NCBI RefSeq assembly: GCF_020829685.1
Contig: NZ_JAIVFR010000014.1
Location: forward strand, 1 to 18,119
Reading direction: 5' to 3'
Length of the DNA stretch: 18,119 nt
DNA from: Nostoc sp. CHAB 5715
GTDB taxonomy: Bacteria > Cyanobacteriota > Cyanobacteriia > Cyanobacteriales > Nostocaceae
Shown: positions 7,416 to 15,000 of the stretch, piece after piece
Position numbering within the stretch: position 1 is the first letter of the stretch
Layout: every line of letters starts with the position of its first letter
Notes under the pieces: generated by a model
Seen by the model: only the letters and a program-made list of their open reading frames with translations
The model's database searches: none
Told to the model about the DNA's origin: nothing
Made by a program: the position numbers and the translations under genes

Positions 7416-7819
7416 TTCTCCACTAACTCTTTTGTTCTCCTGACTCTTATTCCAAAAGCTAGCCTTTAACCATAAGAAGATACGTTAGATAATATGGCAT
7501 ATTACGACACTTTAAAGGAATCGCTTGAAGTCTAAAAAAATATCGTACTTTTGGCTATTGCTTTTTTTTACATTCTATTAAAAAATCACTCGCCAATCTG
7601 AATAACAGTAAATTCCCGGAAAACTTTAAGCTTTTTAATAGTTAATTCCTGTTTTTATCTTGCTATTTGAAATCGAATTACTATATATTATTCCATATCA
7701 GATTTAGCTACTTTTATTTGATGATAACCAGAAAATTATTTTTCTAAAATCGGCTAAATCTATCTCTTCTAATATCAGCTTTATCTGGAATAAATTCTTA
7801 GCTATCAACTGAGAGTAAT
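7416..7819. other. 404-bp intergenic region with imperfect inverted repeat
   Basis: AT-rich spacer between the divergent BRO-N-like and lipoprotein genes. AGATTTAGC (7700-7708) pairs with GCTAAATCT (7753-7761), and just inside them TTTTA (7712-7716) pairs with TAAAA (7745-7749), a two-part inverted repeat about 60-120 bp upstream of the lipoprotein start. It could be an operator. No additional gene was found here. Confidence 0.4.
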
Positions 7820-8473
7820 ATGATTTTCAAAACTTCACAAATTGCCATTAGTTTAGCTTTGCTCGTCAGTGGTGGTATCGTCTCTTGCCAAAGTAAAACT
7901 CCTGAACAAATTGCCGATGAAAAAGAACAACAGTTGATTGCAGCAAAGCAAAAAGCAGAAGCGGATCTTCTCAAAGACTTTGTTGACACTACTCCTGATT
8001 TATACAAAGTTAATTGGAAAGTTTGTAGTGACGGGTTTCTCAATCAAGACAACAACGGCTGTAACGAAAGTCGAGATATTCGTACTAAAGGTTTTTCTGA
8101 AGCCGTCCTTGTCTGGGGGCCTGTTGAAGAGGTAAAATTTTTCACTAAGCCTCATTTTAGTTTCAATATGCAGAATGTTGGTTTATTCGTCAAATCTAAA
8201 GGTTGTCTCTTATTGGGTAAACCCGAAGGAGGAGAGCAGTTTTACAAAATACACGAATTTTCACTCAAAAAAGGTTCTACCCTTCCGAATCCTGACAGCG
8301 CTAAAATTGATAAACTTTCCCCACAAGATAAAGTCCAAGCTATACGAGTAGCCATTGATAATGCCGAAAACGAAATTGCATCTTTAAATAATTTCGGTGT
8401 TTCTTCCACTGGATTTATACCGAATACTGCAAAACAACCTTGTCTCACCCTTGAAAAATGGAAAAAGCAGTAA
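7820..8473 (+). CDS. Predicted lipoprotein of unknown function
   Basis: The 217-residue product starts with a positively charged MIFK, a hydrophobic stretch and a lipobox-like IVSC with Cys23 as the lipidation site. A Gln/Glu/Ala-rich helix follows (~28-52), then a beta-rich globular part (~60-215) with three or four further cysteines (e.g. in KVCSDG, NGCNES, SKGCLL, KQPCLT) that could form disulfides in the periplasm. I do not recognise the family. It is monocistronic, with a large upstream spacer and no same-strand neighbour. Export as a lipoprotein is well supported; the role is unknown. Confidence 0.7.
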   Translation: MIFKTSQIAISLALLVSGGIVSCQSKTPEQIADEKEQQLIAAKQKAEADLLKDFVDTTPDLYKVNWKVCSDGFLNQDNNGCNESRDIRTKGFSEAVLVWGPVEEVKFFTKPHFSFNMQNVGLFVKSKGCLLLGKPEGGEQFYKIHEFSLKKGSTLPNPDSAKIDKLSPQDKVQAIRVAIDNAENEIASLNNFGVSSTGFIPNTAKQPCLTLEKWKKQ

Positions 8474-8698
8474 ATTCACAACTGTTTGAATAAATATGCT
8501 TTCGATGAGTGCAGCTCCTCCCATAACACCAAGGGGGAATGCACTTGATTGCTTTTTAGGTAGCGCGATTCTCTTATACCCGCATTTCTCACAAGCTTGA
8601 AATGCAGAGGTGCTCTTGAACAGGGGAGCAGGGGAGAGATTTGTACAAGTTCAATATTCCCCTTTGCCCCGAATCGCACGCTTGTAAAGCTGAAATAG

Positions 8699-9120
8699 TT
8701 GCTTGATAAGGGGTTTAGAAAACTAATAGTTTTAAAACCGGGAATCAGAATAATCTGCAAGTCTCAGTTTGCGATCGCTGCTGGAGAACCCGGATATTAT
8801 ACTCTCTCTTTGACTTTGCTACCCAAAAATCAGACGAAAAATTCGTCCACGAGAGTCAAAGGCAAAAAGAAGAAACAAGTTTTGCCGCCGCAGCCCAAAG
8901 AGATACCAATGCTTAAAGCATATAAGGTCAATTCGTAATTGATGCCTTAACCACTTTTTTAGAAGAGAATTCGGGTACAGTTTTGGGGGTTACAGAAATT
9001 ATCAACGGAATCTATGGCGAACAAAAGCTTTACTATACAGCATCAGCAGCTCTTACTGCTGGACGTGATTGGATATGCTTTGGTGGATGAAGAGGCGATC
9101 GCTATTTTTGGTTCGTGACA
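8699..9120 (+). pseudogene. Decayed gene for a tandem winged-helix-like protein
   Basis: The intergenic stretch 8474-9123 has no intact gene, but the plus strand carries protein-like sequence in pieces. From about 8720 one frame gives VLKPGIRIICKSQFAIAAG and EPGYYTLSLTLLPKNQ, then a Lys/Pro linker, ending at a stop at 8936. The next frame, shifted by one base, continues with FVIDALTTFLEENSGTVLGV and TEIINGIYGE, reaches a stop at 9088 and after it reads RGDRYFWFVT. The order, a strand-rich end (GYYTLSLTLL) then a helix-turn-helix-like unit (ALTTFLEE...VTEIINGIYGE) and another strand-rich end (GDRYFWFV), suggests two repeats of a winged-helix-like module. At least one frameshift and one stop separate the pieces. 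Confidence 0.45.
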
Positions 9121-9123
9121 ATA

Positions 9124-9813
9124 CTAACTTGCCGGCTGATATAATCCCGTATTTTCGTTAAATTCCCACCCAATACCGGATCTATCTTTGCCCTTACACC
9201 ATGCTACAAAAAGCGGTGGGTGAAGATTAATTCGCTCCTTGCGTACAGTTTCCTCACTTACACCAAGTCTCTTCGCCAAACCTTCTTCGGTTAATGGTTG
9301 CATTCGCGGAGTTTGCCCAATGAATGATGAATTATTGTAGTACGATTTCTTGCCCCGCCCTTGTTGGTTGTTGAGATAGTTTTGAATTTTGATAATTGCC
9401 TCAGCCAACTGTGTCATTCGGGCACACGTCCCCTCAATTTTTTCTGATAAATCGGCGAGATTAGGGATTGCTGTGGTTTGGTTGCTATTAGATTCACTTG
9501 AATGTGATTCGAGTTTATCAAGTCTTTCGCAAATATCTAATATCGTTTCACTGTTCAAACTGGGGTGAATATTATTGCTAGTAACTAAGTATTCCTCAAC
9601 GCTTGCCTTAATCTTAGAGTCGAGGCGTTTATCTAATTTATTGCCACCAGTTGTATCAAGGTTATCTATATCATCTAAGTAGAGTTCGATAAATTGGGTG
9701 AGCGTGGCTGTTGCCGTCGTGCCTTTCTCCCGGCAACGGGCGATAAACTGCGACCACATCTTTTGGTCACAGTTGAAAGATGCTAGCTTTTTTTTACGCC
9801 CTGTATTGCTCAT
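9124..9813 (-). CDS. Ribbon-helix-helix / HTH plasmid protein (candidate partition or copy-control DNA binder)
   Basis: The 229-residue protein starts with a basic tail and a ribbon-helix-helix-like segment (~10-47: LASFNCDQKMWSQFIARCRE, then ATATLTQFIELYL). A charged, probably coiled middle follows (~55-150). Near the C-terminus is a helix-turn-helix, LTEEGLAKRLGVSEETVRKE (174-193), and an aromatic-rich tail (FVAWCKGKD, GWEFNENTGLY). RHH proteins commonly act as partition centromere binders or copy-number repressors, so this role is inferred from context (plasmid-like core, recombinase and rep nearby). Nine bases separate its start from the stop of the broken gene upstream on the same strand, so they were probably one operon. 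Confidence 0.65.
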   Translation of the reverse strand: MSNTGRKKKLASFNCDQKMWSQFIARCREKGTTATATLTQFIELYLDDIDNLDTTGGNKLDKRLDSKIKASVEEYLVTSNNIHPSLNSETILDICERLDKLESHSSESNSNQTTAIPNLADLSEKIEGTCARMTQLAEAIIKIQNYLNNQQGRGKKSYYNNSSFIGQTPRMQPLTEEGLAKRLGVSEETVRKERINLHPPLFVAWCKGKDRSGIGWEFNENTGLYQPAS

Positions 9814-9822
9814 GTCTACGTT

Positions 9823-9999
9823 TCATCTAGGTAAACTTGGACTGTCCACGCTTATTAAATCGTGTAATTCGTCATGATGAATTACCTTGATACTATCATC
9901 GCCAAATGTGTCAGCGCATTCTTCAAGCGATGGCTTTTGTGAAGAGATGCTACTGCCAACGGCTACCATTGGCGATTGCAAATAAATATAGATATCATC
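9823..9999 (-). pseudogene. 3' remnant of a gene split by a small inverted-repeat element
   Basis: Read on the minus strand, 9999-9823 gives DDIYIYLQSPMVAVGSSISS, continues with EECADTFGDD and IKVIHHDELHDLISVDS, and ends with a TGA 9 bases before the RHH gene start. It is protein-like with no start of its own except an internal ATG at 9969. On the far side of the element (10126 upward) the reading frame of the next gene ends in DAGIATG; removing one G from the GGGG run there and the element would join the frames as ...GIATG-DDIYIYL.... I therefore read this as the C-terminal end of the gene at 10487-10131. Confidence 0.5.
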
Positions 10000-10125
10000 C
10001 AATACGGTTCGGTTAAAGGGGAAAGGGAAAAGGGGAAAGGTTTTGAATACATCCTTTACCCTTTACCCGCAAACCCATTCCCCAGACCACAAGGAAAGTG
10101 AAAAATGCTTATCCGAACCGTATTG
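10000..10125. mobile_element. 126-bp MITE-like element with 13-bp terminal inverted repeats
   Basis: CAATACGGTTCGG (10000-10012) and CCGAACCGTATTG (10113-10125) are perfect inverted repeats. The interior has purine-rich GGGGAAAGGG-type sequence mirrored by CCTTTACCC-type sequence, so the whole element can fold into a long imperfect hairpin, and it carries no gene. GATG occurs next to one end and 3 bases from the other, a poor candidate for a target duplication. It sits exactly between two halves of a minus-strand gene. Confidence 0.65.
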
Positions 10126-10130
10126 AGACA

Positions 10131-10487
10131 TCACCCCGTAGCAATTCCAGCATCAACCATCTTCGCCAGACACTGGGTATTAAATCTGGACAGTGATTCC
10201 GTTAATTGCTGAAAATACCCATACTGCTCATCTGCATAATCGCTCGGTTCCATTTCTTGTAGCTCACAAAACTTTAAAACGATCGCCATCATCACCGGTA
10301 GGGTCAATATTCTATCTCGAAGTTTTTTCTTCTGTTCTTCGTCTGAATAGAATTTCAGGGGTTTAAAGCTTCCAGGAGATAGCAATGAAAATATCTGTTT
10401 CTCGATTTGTTCTATGGGCGGTGCTGGCACATGTTTTTGTTGACGCAGGTCTGGGTTGCCGAGTCGCGCTGGACGTTTTGTACTCAT
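10131..10487 (-). CDS. Chimeric/truncated ORF: IS4-type transposase N-terminus joined to an unknown gene
   Basis: Of 118 residues, the first ~71 (KRPARLGNPDLRQQ, PPIEQIEKQIFSLLSP, KKLRDRILTLPVMMAIVL) resemble the N-terminus of cyanobacterial IS4-family transposases, where LTLPVM-AIVL is normally followed by further transposase sequence. Here it switches to KFCELQEMEPSDYADEQYGY and a helical end (AKMVDAGIATG) that is not transposase-like. The catalytic core is absent, so it cannot transpose. The second part appears to continue across the MITE into 9999-9823. No strong ribosome site precedes ATG 10487. Assignment of the first half is by eye. Confidence 0.5.
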   Translation of the reverse strand: MSTKRPARLGNPDLRQQKHVPAPPIEQIEKQIFSLLSPGSFKPLKFYSDEEQKKKLRDRILTLPVMMAIVLKFCELQEMEPSDYADEQYGYFQQLTESLSRFNTQCLAKMVDAGIATG

Positions 10488-10547
10488 GATGTATCACTAA
10501 TCACATCAAACTAGATGTTCTTAGATTACATCTTCTGCCTGCTTTTT

Positions 10548-10561
10548 GCTTAAGTTGACAC
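10548..10561. repeat. Second copy of the 14-bp GCTTAAGTTGACAC dispersed repeat
   Basis: Identical to 106-119. The tail (ATGAGCAATGCTGTGCCCCTAC) is a diverged version of that after the first copy, which shares ATG-GC and CCCC. Direct orientation relative to the first copy. Confidence 0.5.
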
Positions 10562-10793
10562 CAATGAGCAATGCTGTGCCCCTACAGCATGGTCTATGTA
10601 CGATCGCAGGATAATTAAGAAAAGTCTGAAATAGGCTATTTTAGGTAATGCACATCACAATGCATTTGTACAGTGCGTAAGTCCTACATCTAAAAATAGC
10701 ACCTCCCTCTATGACAAGTTAGCCGTGTATAAGCAGCATTTTTTCGGAGGAAATGCCCAACTTTCAATCCGCAATGGATAGTCAATAATAGTA

Positions 10794-10821
10794 TTGCTTG
10801 TATCATCATTCTGGGTATTAT
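10794..10821 (+). promoter_or_regulatory. Candidate promoter of the tyrosine recombinase
   Basis: TTGCTT (10794-10799) and TATTAT (10816-10821) are spaced 16 bp, close to a sigma-70 arrangement, about 140 bp upstream of the recombinase start. Prediction by inspection only; there is a long leader in between containing the 10904-10948 hairpin. Confidence 0.35.
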
Positions 10822-10903
10822 GAGTGTACTATACGTAAAAAAAGTTTATTTTTCAGTTGTGAAACAGTGAGTTGAAATGCACTCTTTGAAGGACAATAAA
10901 AAT

Positions 10904-10948
10904 CAGACACTATAAAACCAGACGAAACTACCATTGTGTCTGTTTTTT
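10904..10948 (+). terminator. Terminator-like hairpin in the recombinase leader (possible attenuator)
   Basis: CAGACAC (10904-10910) pairs with GTGTCTG (10936-10942) across 25 bases and is followed directly by TTTTTT. It ends 15 bases before the recombinase ATG, between its candidate promoter and its ribosome site, so it could attenuate recombinase expression rather than end an upstream transcript (no plus-strand gene lies upstream nearby). The loop is long and the stem short, so strength is doubtful. Confidence 0.45.
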
Positions 10949-10963
10949 AAGGGAGTAATAAAA

Positions 10964-11893
10964 ATGACGCTCTCTCTTGTCCACATAACAGCACATAGAA
11001 AGGCGATCGCTTCCTTGCCAGTAGCGCAGGCGGAGGCGAAGTTGATTGGGCTGTGGTTGGAAGGAAAAGCAGAGTCATCTATCATCTCTTACCGACGCTA
11101 CATTAGGCGATTTCTGGAATTTTTGGACAAACCTCTCAAAAAAGTGACTTATGAAGACTTGGTAGAATACGCTGCTGACTTGGGGGGCAATGCTCAAAGT
11201 ACAAAGCGGATATATATTGCCGCAGCGAAAAGCTTGATTAGTTTCGCTCATAAAATTGGATATCTCCCTTTTAATGTTGGTATGGCGCTAAAACTGGGTG
11301 AACTGCCGGATGTAATCAACGAACGCTATTTAGACGAAGCTGATATTAAATTGTTGGTAAGAGCAGCTTCTAAGCATTTAGCTGATGCTAAAACTCCTAA
11401 GCGCCAGTACACAGCCCTACGTAATTTGTTAATTATCAAACTCCTGTATCAGGCAGGGTTACGGGCAAGTGAAATCTGTGAGTTAACATGGGGAGATTTG
11501 ACACCCCGTGGTGAGAGTGGTCAAGTGTACGTGCGAAAAGCCAAGGGCAGCAAAAATCGGACAATTCTCATCAAGCCAAAGCTTTGGGCGGAATTAATGG
11601 AGTTCAAAGCTTCGGCTCACTCTAATCAAGCAGTGTTTCCAAGTCAAAAGGGGGGACATTTAGACCGTCAAAACTTGCACCCGATTGTCAAAGCGATCTC
11701 CCTTGAAGCCGGATTAAGCGAACTGGTTTCGGCTCACTGGTTACGTCATGCCCACGGTTCTCACGCAATTGAGCGCGGGACTAATCCAGTGCTGGTGAAA
11801 GAAACTTTGGGTCATGCCAATTTAGCCATCACCGATCGCTATCTCAAGGCTAGACCTAATGACAGTAGCGCTTTAAACTTGATGGATCTTTGA
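10964..11893 (+). CDS. Tyrosine recombinase/integrase (XerC/D-like)
   Basis: The 309-residue protein has an N-terminal SAM-like core-binding domain (~25-110, SSIISYRRYIRRFLEFL) and a C-terminal catalytic domain (~120-305) with all expected residues: R167 in QAGLRASE, a lysine in KGSKNR (~194-197), H258 and R261 in HWLRHAHG, H284 in TLGHANL and the nucleophile Y293 in DRYL. It should cut and rejoin specific DNA sites by a 3'-phosphotyrosine intermediate, for dimer resolution, integration or inversion. The ATG at 10964 is chosen because AAGGGAG lies 8 bases upstream; a TTG at 10934 would fall in the hairpin. It converges on the replication gene with a 107-bp gap. The gene is intact. Confidence 0.9.
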   Translation: MTLSLVHITAHRKAIASLPVAQAEAKLIGLWLEGKAESSIISYRRYIRRFLEFLDKPLKKVTYEDLVEYAADLGGNAQSTKRIYIAAAKSLISFAHKIGYLPFNVGMALKLGELPDVINERYLDEADIKLLVRAASKHLADAKTPKRQYTALRNLLIIKLLYQAGLRASEICELTWGDLTPRGESGQVYVRKAKGSKNRTILIKPKLWAELMEFKASAHSNQAVFPSQKGGHLDRQNLHPIVKAISLEAGLSELVSAHWLRHAHGSHAIERGTNPVLVKETLGHANLAITDRYLKARPNDSSALNLMDL

Positions 11894-12000
11894 CATTTTG
11901 CATGACTTGTGAAAATACAGCACAAATTGGAACCAGTGGCATCAATTGCTACCGTCAACAAAACAGAAAAACTGCAATTCATGCCAGGGAGATTTTTAAC

Positions 12001-15000
12001 CTAGCCAGCCCCCTCCATTGGCAACACATCTTCATCAAGCCACAGGTAAAATTCCGGTACTTGAGCCTCAAGCTTACGCAGTTCATTTGCCGCGATCGCT
12101 TCCAACTCCAGCACAGTCTCCCAACGCAAATCCCCAGCCCATCGCTTGAGAATGCCTTTAATCGCCTCAACCCCCAAGGTTATACCAGAGCGAAGTATTT
12201 CCACACAATGAAGTAGGGTAGTGCAATCAGTCGGAGGCGGTTCAGAATCGGTAGTATCCTCCCCTCCTGAATGGGAGTTACCTATAGCATTAAAGGGGGG
12301 GGGGGATACGGACTGCTGATTAGGGTTTACGCTATATACAGCAGGGGTTTGGGGAGCGCAATAGATTCGATTTTCTTTTTGATTACGCTTTGCCACGCGA
12401 TGAGCAATTACCTCTTGAGCAAATTCCAATTCCTTTTTAGATAAAGAGAAAAGCTTTACCTGTTGACCCCGCTTACCCTGCTTACGGAAGGTCAACTTTA
12501 ACCCCAGCTGCTCGACTAAAGTGCCCAGCAACCAAATAGGTTTACAGTCACTGGGAATAGTAAAACCAAGAATTGCTTTAACGTGAGCAGCACAATGTAT
12601 AGCGATCTCCCTCATCTTGAGTAAGGTGGAATCGTCGGCGGTAACTTCATCACCCCTCATTAAACTTAAGAGAATTTCATGCAGCCCCAGATTAAACCGC
12701 GCCAGCCACCGTGCCGAGTAATTGCCCCAGTCGATGCACAAAGGTAAATTGTCCCGCTCGTTGCGGTCTTTTTGGGTGACAATTGTTGGTGGGGTAGGAT
12801 AACTTCGCCCAGTTTTGGGGTCAACAATTGATTCATCAGGTTCTGCTAAAATGGCCTCAAGTCCGGCGATCGCTCTTATTAAGCGGCCACCTTTATCTAT
12901 TTCTACGAGTGATTCGGTTACTTCGATGCCATAAGAATCAGAAATGCGGAACTTTTCACATTCAAAAATTTCATTAGGGTCAAGGTAATCTTTGCTCTGA
13001 CGGGCGCGGTACTCACTCAAAGTAATATTCTTAGCCTTGGCAACAGCCGAATTGTGGGCACTATCCAAAGCTTGTGCTGCTGCTTTTAGACTTTCTCTTG
13101 CTTGAGGATCTGAATCGTTTCCCACACATATAAAGGTATTGCCCATTTCGGTGAGGAGCTCACGCAAATCATCACGCAGATTATTGAGAGAATAGTGGCG
13201 GTTAGCCATAATTTGGCAGTAAGCCTCAAGCGCCCAATCTTTCTCTGCGCCCCTTAAGCCTGTTTGACGGTCAATCCGCAACAGAAAAGCAGTCATTTCA
13301 TTGGTTTGAAGCAAGCGCTCTTTAATCTTGGATGCGTTTGTATCTTGGTAGCCGAAGGGAGGACGCTTTGCCACCCAAATATGAAACGGGACTTTTGGAC
13401 GATAACGGTACAGTTGTTGAGCGCACTCAGTAGCAGTTTGGGAAACGCCGTGAAACACACCAAATACGGTATCAAAATGATACTGGGAAATATCGACACC
13501 AGTACCGAGACTGGGAGAGGTGAACAAGGCATCAAAGTTTTTGACGGCGTTGGTGATATCTTTGATGAAAGCGACATTTTCATCACTGCCAGAATTGTCT
13601 GAATGAACTGACCAAATACGCCATTTTTGAGGTGTATGTGATTTTTCGGAGTTAGATTCTTCGCACTTGATAGTAAAGGATTTGTCGAGTTTTTTGATGA
13701 AACGCTTACTGTCACTTACAACCATGATTTTTTCTCCAAGCATCAGCGCTGCCGAGATTTGGGCGACTAGGGCGCTCTCATTATCCCCCTCGTACCAATA
13801 AATTGTGCGTGAACCGTTTCGCCACTCGTTTTTAATGATGTAAGGTACTTCACCTTTTGGTCGCATGGAGCGGAAGAAGTCCACAGTCAGGTCATCCATG
13901 TGTGCATCAGCGATGACGACCAGTGGCGCGTTGTATACTATATATTCCAGTACTTCAAGTATTGCTGCACGGTGTTGTTTGCAAGTATTACTGTGTAGTA
14001 GGTGGGTAAGGTATTGGCAGGCTTCATCTATAAATATGCAGCCGTAGGTGAGAGACTGAGTATTCAGCTTATGCAAGCTGTCAATAGTAATGGAGAGAGC
14101 TTGGGCCTGGGCTAAACCTGTGTAACCCAAGTCGGAGTACATCGCCGTCTGCAAGCGTTCGGCAAGATTTTTCAACAAGTTAACCCGATGTCCATTGTTG
14201 AGGAACCGCGCGTCGGGGTTTTGGTCACGCCACCAGCGCATGAGTTCAGTTTTACCAGTGCCCATGTCGCTCCACAGTACAACCAGTCCTTTTTCGGGAA
14301 AACGGAAGGATTTTTTCGGGGCAGGGGGGCAGGGGGGCTCTTGGGCAGAGGGGAAAGAGGCTCTTGGGCAGAGGGGCTCTTGGGCAGAGGGGAAAGAATT
14401 TATACAAAAATTCTCCACTACTCCACTACTCCCCTGCACCTCTGCCTCTTTTCCCTGCACCTCTGCCCCTCCGCACCTCTGCACCTCTGCTCCTTTAACA
14501 CAGGGGGTAAACAATTTTTCTTCTGCCAGATTATAAAGAGCCGGGACAGATGAAGATTTTTCTGATAAGTCAGGAATGCAGAGTGCTTGGGTCAAATATT
14601 TAATATTGACTGTGACATCTGGTTTGTACTTACTTAGTCCCCATTTTTTAGCCCGATACGAGCGCTGGTAATCTTTGAGTGATTTGGCATCGTCTATGAT
14701 TGCAGTCAGCAGGGCATTCGCATCAACACCGCGACTAACTACAAAATCATCAACGCCTTTTTCTGGCCCTGGCAGTAATGCAACTTCACATTGGCAACCA
14801 GCAGACTCAATTGCTTTTGCAGTGCGAACAGTAGCTTGAAAAACTGACCACCGGGTTTTAGGTTTAGTTTCGTGGTCAAATAGTATAATGAACTTGCGCC
14901 CCGCCTGAGCCATTGGTACTAAGTCAGGATGCAACCGTTCATCGAAATCTTGTTTGCCGACGCGCCCGTTCCAAATTCCCGGCAGTGCGATTGCTACAAA

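Larger units (their letters stand above)
10488..10963. other. 476-bp intergenic region between the broken gene and the recombinase
   Basis: No gene was found. It holds the second copy of GCTTAAGTTGACAC (10548-10561) followed by the same family tail as at 106; an imperfect inverted repeat GCTATTTTAG (about 10634-10643) against CTAAAAATAGC (about 10689-10699) enclosing GTGCGTAAGTCCTA, a sequence I recall as frequent near mobile elements in Nostoc; and the promoter and hairpin of the recombinase described separately. Confidence 0.45.

Noticed and set aside
8476..8760. Minus-strand 94-residue frame after the lipoprotein
   Set aside because: The sequence is not protein-like, runs over repeat-rich spacer DNA and is opposite to the better-supported decayed plus-strand gene.
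11894..12000. Terminator between the convergent recombinase and rep genes
   Set aside because: No convincing stem followed by a T run was found in the 107-bp gap.
13264..13715. Open frames on both strands inside the replication gene
   Set aside because: They overlap the helicase motifs of rep in other frames and show no protein-like features of their own.
14188..14553. Plus-strand frames rich in Gly/Trp/Ala or Pro/Leu/His
   Set aside because: They are translations of the low-complexity repeat array, not genes.
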